A stretch of DNA of 64,000 bases, from the NCBI GenBank assembly GCA_030523645.1, contig JAUNIB010000001.1, positions 186,001 to 250,000 of the forward strand. Direction: 5' to 3'. The translations under genes and the position numbers were made by a program. This DNA comes from Selenomonadaceae bacterium. Lineage in GTDB: Bacteria; Bacillota; Negativicutes; Selenomonadales; Selenomonadaceae. How positions within the stretch are numbered: the stretch's first letter is position 1; each line of letters begins with the position of its first letter. Below the pieces are notes generated by a model, which saw nothing but the letters and a program-made list of their open reading frames with translations, searched no databases and was not told the DNA's origin. Shown here one piece after another: positions 7,619 to 15,800 of this stretch.

Positions 7619-8986
7619 GTGTCTCCAACGGAAAGCCTGAAAAAAGCGGACGACAATGTATTCGGCCGCAGCCGTCGGCAGCTGACCTTCTACTACTCGG
7701 CACTGATGGCCGCCTTCCTCATTGTACTGGTCTTTATTGTACACCGGAGTATGAACTGGGCGATAACCTCAGAGGAAGCAAATGAGCTGATTGACACCGC
7801 CAACAATCTATCCTACTCCCAGAGCCGGATTATCCAGCATCGGGCAGGGGAGGACAGTGACGATGCCTTCGATATCAAGAGCATGAGCGACAGGATATTT
7901 TTCTATGCATTCGACAGGAAAGGCACCATGCTCAGCTTTGCCCGTCCGACTCTCGACCTTGAGGACTTTGTCCTCAATACCATCATGGAGCGGAAGGAAG
8001 GCCCGGACGAAGTAACTCTCTACATCCGGCAGATTAACGGCCGTGAGCGGCATATAATGATGACCTCCCACCCAATCATGGTAGGAGCAAACCCAATGGG
8101 CATGGTCTATGTGGGCAAGGATGTTACCACTATATACGCCGGCATGCGCAAGGCCACCTATACGCTGACCTTTGTCGCCTTCCTTGCGCTCCTTATTGCC
8201 ACCGTCACCGGCTACCTCATGGCCGGCAAAGCCATGGAGCCGCTGCAGGAGGCCTACGCCACCCAGCGGAGATTTGCCGCTGACGCCTCCCATGAGCTGC
8301 GGACGCCGCTGGCAGTCGTCATGGCCTCCTGCGACATACTGGAGAACGACCCGAACTTCAAGGAGCCGTTCCTCAGACAGATAGTCGCGGATGTAAGAGA
8401 TGAGGTCAAGAAGATGACCCGCCTGGTAGGCGACCTGCTGTTCGTAGCCAGAAGTGACAATCAGGCAATCAAGCTGATGCCCCGTGACTTTGACCTGGCG
8501 GCGGTAGCAGCTCAGACCATGCGCATGATGCAGCCGCTGGCGGAGGAGAAAAATATCACCCTGAAGCTGGAGGGCGCCGAAACTGTTCCGGTCAGAGCCG
8601 ATGAGGAGAAGATCGGACAGCTGATGCTCATCTTCGTGGACAACGCCATCAAGTACACCAACCCCGGCGGCTCGGTCACTGTGACCTTGCCGGAGCCGGT
8701 GAAGGGCAAGATAAACTTCTCCGTCACCGACACCGGTATCGGCATTGCCCCTGCCGACCTCAACAGGATATTCGACCGCTTCTACCGGGTAGATAAAGCC
8801 CGCTCCCGTGAGATGGGCGGCAACGGTCTCGGCCTCGCTATCGCTCACGAGCTGGCAGAGCTGTACCACGGAACGATAAAGGTCAAGAGCAATCTGGGAC
8901 AGGGAACGACCTTCACTGTTTCCCTCAAGGACAACAGCCGCAACCGCAACATAATTGATGTCAACCAGATAAACAAAAACGGTTGA
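7619..8986 (+). CDS. membrane sensor histidine kinase
   Basis: 455 residues from the GTG at 7619. An earlier in-frame GTG at 7586 lacks a ribosome binding site, while 7619 has GGAG 11 nt upstream, just before the regulator's stop. A membrane segment near residues 22-42 and another near 180-200 bracket an extracytoplasmic sensor region. The dimerisation box is DASHELRTPLA with the phospho-accepting His; the ATPase boxes are FVDNAIKYTN (N), VTDTGIGIAPADL (G1), DRFYRVDKAR (F) and GGNGLGLAIA (G2). No full HAMP domain is obvious. It forms a two-component system with the preceding gene; its signal is unknown. Confidence 0.92.
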   Translation: MSPTESLKKADDNVFGRSRRQLTFYYSALMAAFLIVLVFIVHRSMNWAITSEEANELIDTANNLSYSQSRIIQHRAGEDSDDAFDIKSMSDRIFFYAFDRKGTMLSFARPTLDLEDFVLNTIMERKEGPDEVTLYIRQINGRERHIMMTSHPIMVGANPMGMVYVGKDVTTIYAGMRKATYTLTFVAFLALLIATVTGYLMAGKAMEPLQEAYATQRRFAADASHELRTPLAVVMASCDILENDPNFKEPFLRQIVADVRDEVKKMTRLVGDLLFVARSDNQAIKLMPRDFDLAAVAAQTMRMMQPLAEEKNITLKLEGAETVPVRADEEKIGQLMLIFVDNAIKYTNPGGSVTVTLPEPVKGKINFSVTDTGIGIAPADLNRIFDRFYRVDKARSREMGGNGLGLAIAHELAELYHGTIKVKSNLGQGTTFTVSLKDNSRNRNIIDVNQINKNG

Positions 8987-9011
8987 CTATGAGCCTTCAG
9001 GAGTCTATACT
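8983..9011 (+). promoter_or_regulatory. promoter of bioY and the following ABC transporter
   Basis: -35 TTGACT (8983-8988, overlapping the kinase stop codon), 17-bp spacer, -10 TATACT (9006-9011). This separates bioY from the two-component operon. Confidence 0.75.
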
Positions 9012-9031
9012 TTCTTTATTGCTTAGAAAGT
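9009..9031 (+). promoter_or_regulatory. operator-like inverted repeat at the bioY transcription start
   Basis: ACTTTCT (9009-9015) and AGAAAGT (9025-9031) form a perfect 7-bp inverted repeat with a 9-bp centre, overlapping the -10 element and the expected start of transcription. It does not resemble the BirA operator (TTGTTAAC half sites). It could be the site of another repressor or an RNA hairpin. Confidence 0.5.
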
Positions 9032-9052
9032 ACAGAAACCGGAGGCCATATA

Positions 9053-9583
9053 ATGGGAACAAGAAATACTGTTAAAGACATGACAAGGATGTCAATCTGC
9101 CTGGCGCTTATCTGCGTATCGGCATATATTGCCGTCCCTGTTCCTTTTGCGGCGGTTGTTGTTACTGCCGTGACCATGACTATGAATTTGGCGGCCTTTC
9201 TCCTGACGCCCATGCAGACATTTATAGTCCTCGTCTCCTACATATTGCTGGGAGTTGCGGGACTGCCTGTATTCGCCAACGGCAGTGCCGGTATCGGTCA
9301 GCTTTTCGGCCCCTCCGGCGGATTTCTCATCAGCTTCTGCGTTGCTTATCCCGTGGTCAGTATGCTGAAGGGGGACAAGCCGAACTTCAGACGGTATATG
9401 CTGGCAGCACTGTTGGGCATTCCCATCAGCTACATCGGCGGCATCTACACCGTCATGACCGTATTGAAGCTGACACTCAATCAGACCTTGCTTGTGGCCG
9501 CTCTGCCGTATATCCCCTTTGATATAATGAAGGGAGCAATGGCGGCGGTAATCGGAATACGGCTTCAGAAAGCACTCCATTGA
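9053..9583 (+). CDS. bioY: biotin transporter BioY (ECF S-component)
   Basis: 176 residues with five to six hydrophobic segments. It matches the BioY pattern: ALICVSAYIAVPVPF near the N-terminus, LTPMQTFIVLVSYILLGVAGLPVFA, then GPSGGFLISF and a final YIPFDIMKGAMAAVIG. BioY binds biotin in the membrane and imports it with or without an EcfT/EcfA module; no ECF ATPase is encoded here. The ribosome binding site is CCGGAGG. It is followed 18 bp later by a complete ABC transporter in the same orientation, probably one transcript. Confidence 0.92.
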   Translation: MGTRNTVKDMTRMSICLALICVSAYIAVPVPFAAVVVTAVTMTMNLAAFLLTPMQTFIVLVSYILLGVAGLPVFANGSAGIGQLFGPSGGFLISFCVAYPVVSMLKGDKPNFRRYMLAALLGIPISYIGGIYTVMTVLKLTLNQTLLVAALPYIPFDIMKGAMAAVIGIRLQKALH

Positions 9584-9601
9584 TAATTGAAAGGTGACAA
9601 A

Positions 9602-10561
9602 ATGACAAAACGACTTCTCACACTCCTTACGCTGGCAATAATGACGATATGCCTGGCCGCAGGCTGCGGCAGTGAAAAGAAAACCGACAGCAAGCCGGCA
9701 GCAAAGCCGTTGCCTCCGCTGGTCATCGGTGTCCTGCCGGATGTGGACTCCCTGCCGCTGATATTCGCCAGAGAACTTGGTTACTTCAAAGCCGAGGGCG
9801 TTGAAGTAAAGATTGAGCAGTTCAAGAGCGCTATGGACAGAGACGCCGCCATTCAGGCCGGTGCCGTGGACGGAGCCGTCTCCGATATGCTGGCTGTTGC
9901 CTTCTTCCGGGAGGGCGGCATAGATGCCAGGATTACCTCCCTCACCGACGGAAGCTACAAGGTCATCGGCGCGGCCAATGAGCCGGCAAAGACCATGAAG
10001 GAGCTGGCCGGCAAGGACATCGCTGTCTCCCGCAACACCATCATCGAGTTTATTACTGACAGCACACTGGCAGCCGAAGGTCTCAGCGGCGATGCCGTGA
10101 ACAAGAAGGCTGTCCCCAAGATTCCCGCCCGGCTGGAAATGCTGGCGGCAGGACAGCTGCCGGCGGCTACTCTGCCTGAGCCGATTGCCTCCCTTGCCCT
10201 GAAGGACGGCGGTCATATCATCGTGGATTCTGCCAAGCTTGGCACGAACCCCGGCATACTGATGTTCACCGGCAAGGCTCTGAAGGAAAAGAAGGATGCT
10301 GTCGCCGCCATGTACCGGGCATACGACCGGGCAGCGAAATATCTGAACGAAACACCGCAGAAGGAATACATTCAGACTCTCATAGAGAAGGGCGGCTTCC
10401 CCCCTGCCGTGAAGGACGGAATCGTCCTGCCGAAGTATCATCCGGCAGCTCTCCCGGCGGAGAAGGACTGGCAGCTCTGCCAGAAATGGCTGCTGGACAA
10501 GAAGCTCACTACCAAAAAGCTGGAATTCAAGGAAGTAACAGAGAGTATTGCAGCGAAGTAA
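9602..10561 (+). CDS. SsuA/ThiY-like ABC transporter substrate-binding lipoprotein
   Basis: 319 residues from the ATG with AAAGGTG 5 nt upstream (an upstream TTG is less likely). A lipoprotein signal ends in CLAAGC. The body shows the NMT1/THI5/TauA-type pattern: VLPDVDSLPLIFARELGYFKAEGVEVKIEQF, then IQAGAVDGAVSDMLAV. This family binds sulfonates, nitrate-like anions, thiamin-pyrimidine precursors or riboflavin. With the ATPase and permease downstream it forms a full importer. The link with bioY suggests a cofactor or sulfur-containing precursor, but this is inference. Confidence 0.88.
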   Translation: MTKRLLTLLTLAIMTICLAAGCGSEKKTDSKPAAKPLPPLVIGVLPDVDSLPLIFARELGYFKAEGVEVKIEQFKSAMDRDAAIQAGAVDGAVSDMLAVAFFREGGIDARITSLTDGSYKVIGAANEPAKTMKELAGKDIAVSRNTIIEFITDSTLAAEGLSGDAVNKKAVPKIPARLEMLAAGQLPAATLPEPIASLALKDGGHIIVDSAKLGTNPGILMFTGKALKEKKDAVAAMYRAYDRAAKYLNETPQKEYIQTLIEKGGFPPAVKDGIVLPKYHPAALPAEKDWQLCQKWLLDKKLTTKKLEFKEVTESIAAK

Positions 10562-10564
10562 GCT

Positions 10565-11356
10565 ATGATAACCATTAAAAATCTTTCGGTGGCCTACACC
10601 ACGGATGACAAAGCAAGACAAAATAAAACCGTCCTCGCCGACATCGGACTATCCCTGTCGGCGGGGACGGTTAATATTGTCATTGGACCCTCCGGCGGCG
10701 GCAAGTCCACTCTGCTGAAGGTCATCGCCGGACTGCTGCGGCCCACCGCCGGCAGCCTTGAGTTGACGGCAGCTGACGGCCGTCAGCCGGTAATCGGCTT
10801 CATGCCTCAGAGCTGCGGACTGCTGCCCTGGGAGACTATCGAAGAAAATGTCGAGCTGGCAGCGAAGCTAAGGCTGAAGAAATCAGGAGCCTCTGCCGCT
10901 GACTGCGGCACGATGAAGGCGCAGGCCCGGGAGCTGATGAAGCAGCTGGGTATTGATGCTCTTGCCGGCTGCTATCCGTCAGAGGTATCCGGCGGGCAGC
11001 AGCAGCGGGCCGCCTTGGGGAGAATGTTCCTTCTCAACCCCGACATTCTGCTGATGGATGAGCCTTTCTCCGCACTCGATGAGCTGACCCGGAGCGAGGT
11101 GCGGCAGCTTTTTGCCCAGCTCATTGTCAGCCGTCGGCAGGATGAGGCCCGTCCCATGACGGTGTTGCTGGTGACTCATCAGGTAGAGGAAGCGGTGCTG
11201 CTGGGAGAGAAGATAATCGTTCTGGACGGCAGGGTAAAGGCAGTCCTGGATAACCCCTACAGGGGCCAGGGGCAAGCCTCCTGTTCCGGTGAGCGGTCGG
11301 AGTTCGTCCACCGGCTTCGGCGGCTGCTGGATAGGGAAGGGGGCAGCGAGCCGTGA
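10565..11356 (+). CDS. SsuB/TauB-like ABC transporter ATPase
   Basis: 263 residues, starting 3 bp after the binding-protein stop. Walker A GPSGGGKST, Q-loop in GFMPQSCGLLPW, signature VSGGQQQRA, Walker B ILLMDEPFSALDE and H-loop VTHQVEEAVLL are complete. The FMPQ and LPW around the Q-loop and DELTR after Walker B are typical of the nitrate/sulfonate/taurine group. The TGA stop overlaps the GTG start of the permease (GTGA). Confidence 0.93.
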   Translation: MITIKNLSVAYTTDDKARQNKTVLADIGLSLSAGTVNIVIGPSGGGKSTLLKVIAGLLRPTAGSLELTAADGRQPVIGFMPQSCGLLPWETIEENVELAAKLRLKKSGASAADCGTMKAQARELMKQLGIDALAGCYPSEVSGGQQQRAALGRMFLLNPDILLMDEPFSALDELTRSEVRQLFAQLIVSRRQDEARPMTVLLVTHQVEEAVLLGEKIIVLDGRVKAVLDNPYRGQGQASCSGERSEFVHRLRRLLDREGGSEP

Positions 11357-12096
11357 GGAAAGGGAACAGATTCGCTCCTCTCGCCGGGGCAGTAGTGAGC
11401 CTCCTGTTCCTGTGGCATCTGGCGGCTGTTATTATGGCGAGACCTATTGTCCCCAGTCCGGGAGAAGTACTTCCGGTACTGGCTGCCATATTTGCAGATA
11501 AGCTCGTCATCCATCTTGGCTACAGCCTCTGGCGGATAGTCGGAGGCGTCCTGCTGGCGGTAGTCATCGGCTACCCGCTCGGCATCTATCTGGGCTACAG
11601 CCCGAGGGTAGCCCGGCTCCTGTCACCGGTGATTTATCTTACCTACCCCACGCCGAAGATTGCCCTGCTGCCCATTGTCATGCTGCTTTTCGGACTTGGT
11701 GAGATGTCCAAGCTGCTGCTTATCTTTCTCATCGTTGTCTATCAGGTGGTCATTGCCATCAGGGATGCTGCCGGGGACATACCGGCCGAGTACTATTACC
11801 CGCTGACCACTCTTGGGGCAGACTTCACAGACATTTTCCGTCATGTGCTGGCTCCGGCTACTTTGCCGGCCTTCTTCACCGCTCTCAGGGTGGCGATGGC
11901 GACAGCCGTCTCGGTATTGTTCTTCACCGAGACCTTCGGTACGGAGTACGGCCTCGGGTACTTCATCATGGACGCCTGGCTCCGGATAAGCTACCGGGAG
12001 ATGTACGCCGGCATCATCGTTTTGGCCGTATTGGGCATTGCTCTCTTCATGCTGCTGGACTGGCTGGACAGCCGCTTCAATCGCTGGCAGAAGTAA
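11353..12096 (+). CDS. SsuC/TauC-like ABC transporter permease
   Basis: 247 residues from GTG at 11353, overlapping the ATPase by 4 bp. About six hydrophobic segments are present; the first (11-33) may serve as signal anchor. IVPSPGEVLPVLAAIF and LGYSLWRIVGGVLLAVVIGYPLGIYLGY are hallmarks of the SsuC/TauC/NrtB branch, and the EAA-like loop is TLGADFTDIFRHVLAPATLPAFFTALRVA. Closes the bioY-ABC unit; a terminator begins 9 bp after the stop. Confidence 0.92.
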   Translation: MRKGNRFAPLAGAVVSLLFLWHLAAVIMARPIVPSPGEVLPVLAAIFADKLVIHLGYSLWRIVGGVLLAVVIGYPLGIYLGYSPRVARLLSPVIYLTYPTPKIALLPIVMLLFGLGEMSKLLLIFLIVVYQVVIAIRDAAGDIPAEYYYPLTTLGADFTDIFRHVLAPATLPAFFTALRVAMATAVSVLFFTETFGTEYGLGYFIMDAWLRISYREMYAGIIVLAVLGIALFMLLDWLDSRFNRWQK

Positions 12097-12104
12097 AATA
12101 ATAG

Positions 12105-12158
12105 AAAAAGTGACTTCCCTGACTGGACATATCAGCCGGTCGGAGAAGTCACTTTTTT
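12105..12158 (+). terminator. terminator of the bioY-ABC operon
   Basis: AAAAAGTGACTTC (12105-12117) pairs with GAAGTCACTTTTT (12145-12157), T run follows. The A-rich 5' flank would also let it act on the other strand. Confidence 0.88.
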
Positions 12159-12238
12159 ATTTTTAGCGGGAATTTTTATTGTTTTCCCTCGTTAATCATG
12201 CTATTCACACCCTAAAACTGCTTTTCGCGAACAAAGTC

Positions 12239-12267
12239 TTGACTTGTTTGCCCTGCTGTGGTAAAAT
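12239..12267 (+). promoter_or_regulatory. promoter candidate upstream of the autotransporter
   Basis: -35 TTGACT (12239-12244), 17-bp spacer, -10 TAAAAT (12262-12267) with TG one base upstream. It has the same hexamers and spacing as the secA promoter. The transcript would have a roughly 490-nt leader through the repeat elements before the autotransporter ATG at 12763. A possible 18-codon leader ORF (12292-12348, AAGGA upstream) lies directly after it. Confidence 0.6.
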
Positions 12268-12374
12268 CCCCGCGACTTTGAAGGAAACTGAATGTCTGCT
12301 GTATACGGACACACCCGGCTGCCCGCACCCAATGACCTTCTCCTATGAAGATGGTCACGCACCGCCCACACCAA

Positions 12375-12482
12375 AAGGCTCCCCTATAGGGGAGCTGTCG
12401 GCGCAGCCGACTGAGGGGTAACCAATAATCAATCTCGTAGGCTCCCCTGTAGGGGAGCTGTCGGCGCAGCCGACTGAGGGGT
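12375..12482. repeat. two tandem REP-like palindromic units
   Basis: Two near-identical 44-bp units (12375-12419 and 12439-12482) each contain a palindrome around GGGGAG plus a second one, TCGGC-gca-GCCGA, and end in CTGAGGGG. A reverse-orientation unit occurs at 21333-21383 and diverged ones at 15414-15460 and 15758-15800, so this is a dispersed family with two hairpins per unit. Confidence 0.85.
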
Positions 12483-12534
12483 AACAGACAGACGAAACCG
12501 TTTACTTTTTCACCCCTCCGACCTGCTTCGCAGG

Positions 12535-12643
12535 CCACCTCCTACAAACATGCTAAGTTCATCCGTCGCTTCGCTCGGATATCATTAAGCAGTTTGCCTG
12601 GCTCGCACTAAATTCGCAAGCTCATTAAGTGCTCATGCACACC
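12535..12643. repeat. left arm of 109-bp inverted repeat flanking the autotransporter
   Basis: This stretch matches the reverse complement of 15550-15658 at 102 of 109 positions by direct reading, without gaps. It contains a small hairpin around CATCCG/CTCGGAT. The last 48 bases of the arm, nearest the gene, are identical. It lies 120 bp before the autotransporter ATG. Confidence 0.9.
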
Positions 12644-12720
12644 TGGAGGGGAGGCTCCCCCAAAATACCTTCCCCTTTGGGGAAGGTGGCCGAGCGCAGC
12701 GAGGTCGGATGAGGTAACAC
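12644..12720. repeat. REP-like palindromes between the inverted repeat and the autotransporter
   Basis: Contains GGAGGGGAGGCTCCCCC and TTCCCCTTTGGGGAA palindromes, then GCCGAGCGCAGCGAGGTCGGA. The same type of modules recur at 15480-15545 and 15650-15720 on the other side of the gene. Confidence 0.65.
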
Positions 12721-12762
12721 AACCAACAACTGCAATTTACATAGACAACTGGAGGAACGACC

Positions 12763-15405
12763 ATGAAATTAATGACCGGCCTGAAGAAAAAACAAATCTG
12801 TGCAGCCATTGCTTTTGGACTGATTTTCACTATGGGAGGACAAAAGGCGGAGGCTACGGCGACCACTGGACTGCATGGTGCAACAGTCGGTAAGAAAGAA
12901 ATTAAAGACGGTTCTAATACATTGGCAAAGGCGGATAATGAAACTACGCATATTGCTGAGTCTAATGACGCATCGAATAGTCTTGAATCAGGTGCCGAGT
13001 TTACCGTTTTGGGCGGAGAGTGGAAAAATGTATACGGCGGCATCGGAAATAGTACTGACGCTACTGCAAACAATAAAATAACTATTTCCGGCGGTACTGT
13101 AGAACTTGTTGTTGTTGGCGGCGATGCAGGCACTAGTACCTCTGCTGTTACCAAAAATATAGTAAATATTGGAGGCAGTGCCAGTGTAAACTACGCTGTT
13201 TACGGTGGCCGTGACAACTGTGAAGGCGAATGCTCCAACGCAGAGGTCAAAAGCAATGAAGTAAATATCAATGGCGGTACAGTTAAAGGAAACATTTATG
13301 GTGGCTTTGCTAAAGGAGGTAATGCTACTGATAATGAGGTAGTTATTGCTAATATTAAGTGCGAGAGTGTGGATGTTTATGGGGCGCTTTATATTGTGGG
13401 TGGTCTTTCGGATAAATATGCTAAAGGCAATAGCGTAACAATTAAAGGCGGTACCTTTACATCCACCAAGAATGGTCATACGATTCAGGGCGGTAGTGCT
13501 GGTGCCGGTACCGCAACAGAAAACACCGTAACCATCGAGGGCGGTACCTTTGACTCCTATGTAAATATTTATGGTGGTAAAGGCAAAACCGGTGCTTCTG
13601 GCAATATAGTAAATATCAGTAGGGATGTTAAATTTGATGCCCAAAATGAAGCTAGCAGTAAGAATGGAGTGCTTCAGGCACTTCATGGCGGTCATTCCGT
13701 AAGCGGCGCGGCTTCCAACAATGTGATAAATATCAGCGGTGGCTCTATTACAGGTACAGGCACTGGGTTAAGCACGTCTTTTGATTACGGAATTGCTGGC
13801 GGCTTTGTCTCCGGCGGTGTCGGCATGGCTGAAAACAATGTGGTAAATATTAGCGGTGGTGAGTTTAAGGATATTAGGATTTTTGGCGCTTGGGGTCAGG
13901 TTGGCACCAATAATAATACCGTAAATATCAGCGGCGGCAGCTTTGACAACGTGAGTGTCTTCGCTGTTGGCGCCGCTACTACCGCTACCTGTGCTGGCAG
14001 CAATAACAACGTTAACCTGATTGGTGTAGGCGGCAAGCTAAATGGGATTTCCCATAGCGGCGCGGCATTCTCGCTGGGGACTGTCGGCAGCGGCAGCGGC
14101 TCAGGCAATATCTTGAATATAACCGGTACGGATACAACGGTTACTAATGTCACAGGCTTTGCAAATGTCAATTTCGTTATCACCAGCGCCATGGCGAATG
14201 GCGCTACTATGCTCACAATTGATGAAGATGCTGCTACTGACTTAAGTGGTGCTGCCGTTAGTGTCAAGGCCGAAGCCGGTGCCAATCTGCAGGCTGATAC
14301 GAAAATAAACCTTGTGCATAAAACGAAGGGGGGAGCTTTGGAACTGCCGGCCGCAGACAAAATAACCATCCAAAAGAGCGGTGTCAGCGCCAGCTATGCA
14401 GAGGTACTTAAGACGGCATTAGAAGGTACAGAAGAAAACGACCTCGTTCTGAATGTCAAGGAAAGCATCAGCATCGCCGAGAACGGAGAGCTGGGCGCCA
14501 ACGCCAAAAACATGGTGGAGACAAGAGCGGCCGGCATGGCGGTAGTCAATGAGGCCGTGGACTTCGTAACCGGACAGGGCATGGGTCAGGCGAAGCTGGC
14601 CGCCAAAGCAGCGACTAAGGAAGGCAGCCGCTCGCTGGCTCCCTTCGCCTCCGTCGGCGGCGGCAATATGCGCTACAACTCCGGCTCTCATGTAGACAGC
14701 AAGAGCTGGCACGGTACCGTGGGTCTCGCCAAGGAAATCGGCGACCTGACTGTCGGTCTCGCCATCAACCACGGCAGCTCCAGCTATGACTCCTACAATG
14801 CCGGCGGAGTCCACGGCAGCGGCAGCAGCAAGTCTACCGGTGTCACCGTCATGGCAGAGGTCAGCCGGGAAAACGGCGTCCACTACGATGCCGCCCTGCA
14901 GGCCGGGCGACTGAAGAACGACTACAGCGCCAACCTCTCCGGCTACGACACCAGCTATGATGAAAGTTCCAACTACTACGGTCTGAGTCTCGGCGGCGGC
15001 AAGGAATTCACCATCAGCGACAAGGAAAAGGTAGATGTCTACGGCCGCTACTACTGGAGCCATACCAACAGCTCCGATACGACGACCAATACCGGTGACC
15101 GGCTGAGCTTTGATGCGGTGAATTCACACCGCCTCCGTCTCGGCGGCCGCTACACCCGTACTGTCAATGATATGAGCCGCCTCTATGCCGGTCTCGCCTG
15201 GCAGTATGAGTTCAACGGAGATGCCCGGGCTGTCATCAATGGACAGGGTGCGCCCAGTCCGTCTCTGAAGGGTCACAGCGCTATGCTGGAGCTGGGCTGG
15301 AAGGCCGATGTGGCGAAGAATCTTGCCATCGATCTCAATGTCAGCGGCTGGACAGGTAAGCAGCGAGGCGTCACCGGCTCTCTGGGACTCAAGTGGATGT
15401 TCTGA
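12763..15405 (+). CDS. autotransporter adhesin (repeat-rich passenger plus C-terminal beta-barrel)
   Basis: 880 residues with GGAGGAACGACC before the ATG. A signal peptide (about 1-31, ending QKAEA) exports it. The passenger (about 32-600) has some eleven degenerate repeats built on N-x-V-N-I-S-G-G plus a following GG turn between about residues 105 and 455, predicting a beta-helix. Residues 620-880 are an autotransporter barrel: alternating aromatic/hydrophobic strands such as WHGTVGLAKEI, HRLRLGGRYTR and AMLELGWKAD, ending in the terminal aromatic of LKWMF. The barrel inserts in the outer membrane and displays the passenger. Base composition changes sharply near 14450: the passenger is AT-richer with codons such as AAT, ATA and GTA, the barrel is GC-rich like the neighbours, suggesting a swapped passenger. 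The gene lies between inverted repeats. Confidence 0.93.
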   Translation: MKLMTGLKKKQICAAIAFGLIFTMGGQKAEATATTGLHGATVGKKEIKDGSNTLAKADNETTHIAESNDASNSLESGAEFTVLGGEWKNVYGGIGNSTDATANNKITISGGTVELVVVGGDAGTSTSAVTKNIVNIGGSASVNYAVYGGRDNCEGECSNAEVKSNEVNINGGTVKGNIYGGFAKGGNATDNEVVIANIKCESVDVYGALYIVGGLSDKYAKGNSVTIKGGTFTSTKNGHTIQGGSAGAGTATENTVTIEGGTFDSYVNIYGGKGKTGASGNIVNISRDVKFDAQNEASSKNGVLQALHGGHSVSGAASNNVINISGGSITGTGTGLSTSFDYGIAGGFVSGGVGMAENNVVNISGGEFKDIRIFGAWGQVGTNNNTVNISGGSFDNVSVFAVGAATTATCAGSNNNVNLIGVGGKLNGISHSGAAFSLGTVGSGSGSGNILNITGTDTTVTNVTGFANVNFVITSAMANGATMLTIDEDAATDLSGAAVSVKAEAGANLQADTKINLVHKTKGGALELPAADKITIQKSGVSASYAEVLKTALEGTEENDLVLNVKESISIAENGELGANAKNMVETRAAGMAVVNEAVDFVTGQGMGQAKLAAKAATKEGSRSLAPFASVGGGNMRYNSGSHVDSKSWHGTVGLAKEIGDLTVGLAINHGSSSYDSYNAGGVHGSGSSKSTGVTVMAEVSRENGVHYDAALQAGRLKNDYSANLSGYDTSYDESSNYYGLSLGGGKEFTISDKEKVDVYGRYYWSHTNSSDTTTNTGDRLSFDAVNSHRLRLGGRYTRTVNDMSRLYAGLAWQYEFNGDARAVINGQGAPSPSLKGHSAMLELGWKADVAKNLAIDLNVSGWTGKQRGVTGSLGLKWMF

Positions 15406-15413
15406 GACCTTCA

Positions 15414-15545
15414 GAGGCCCCCATTGAGGGGGGCTGTCAGCGCAGCTGACTGGGGGGTGTAAGCAGACTCACGAATTTATCTTCACCCCTCCGGCACTTC
15501 GTGCCACCTCCCCTAGAGGGGAGGCTTACCCCAAATACCTTCCCT
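15414..15545. repeat. REP-like palindromes downstream of the autotransporter
   Basis: 15414-15460 has the CCCCCATTGAGGGGGGCTGTCAGC type unit; 15484-15530 holds CACCCCTCCGGCACTTCGTGCC and CCCCTAGAGGGG. These are the same modules as upstream, in mixed orientation. No open reading frame is supported here. Confidence 0.7.
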
Positions 15546-15549
15546 ATTG

Positions 15550-15658
15550 GGTGTGCATGAGCACTTAATGAGCTTGCGAATTTAGTGCGAGCCATGCAAA
15601 CTACTTAGTGATATCCGAGCGCAGCGAAGGATGAACTTAGTATGTTTGTAGAAGGTGG
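15550..15658. repeat. right arm of 109-bp inverted repeat flanking the autotransporter
   Basis: Reverse complement of 12535-12643 with seven mismatches. It lies 144 bp after the autotransporter stop codon. The two arms enclose about 2.9 kb containing only that gene. Confidence 0.9.
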
Positions 15659-15699
15659 CAGCCGAAGGCTGACGGATGAGGTAATATAACCTCAACCAC

Positions 15700-15800
15700 C
15701 GGCTTCGCCGGTCCCCCCCTCTCCAGAGGAGATGGTCACGCACCGCCGACACCCAAAGGCCCCCATTGAGGGGGGCTGTCGCCGTAGGCGACTGGGGGGT
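15700..15800. repeat. REP-like unit; direct-repeat partner of 12350-12420
   Basis: The stretch beginning GATGGTCACGCACCGCC at 15731 repeats, in the same orientation, the stretch at 12350, and both run on into a TGTCGGC/TGTCGCC-type palindromic unit. So the cassette carries an outer pair of imperfect direct repeats outside the inverted pair. Confidence 0.7.

Noticed and set aside
9009-9031. Palindrome at bioY taken as a BirA operator
   Set aside because: Half sites ACTTTCT/AGAAAGT do not match TTGTTAAC/GTTAACAA and the spacing is wrong.
9092-10621. 509-codon open frame on the minus strand across bioY and the binding-protein gene
   Set aside because: It runs antisense over two well-supported genes and has a Cys/His/Gln-rich shadow composition.
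12375-12482. Repeated palindromes read as a CRISPR array
   Set aside because: Only two adjacent units with a 19-bp gap, no regular spacers, and no cas genes; the same unit recurs singly elsewhere.
12535-15658. Inverted repeats read as ends of an insertion sequence
   Set aside because: No transposase frame lies between them and the arms are 109 bp with internal REP-like hairpins, longer and more structured than IS ends; no target duplication was seen.
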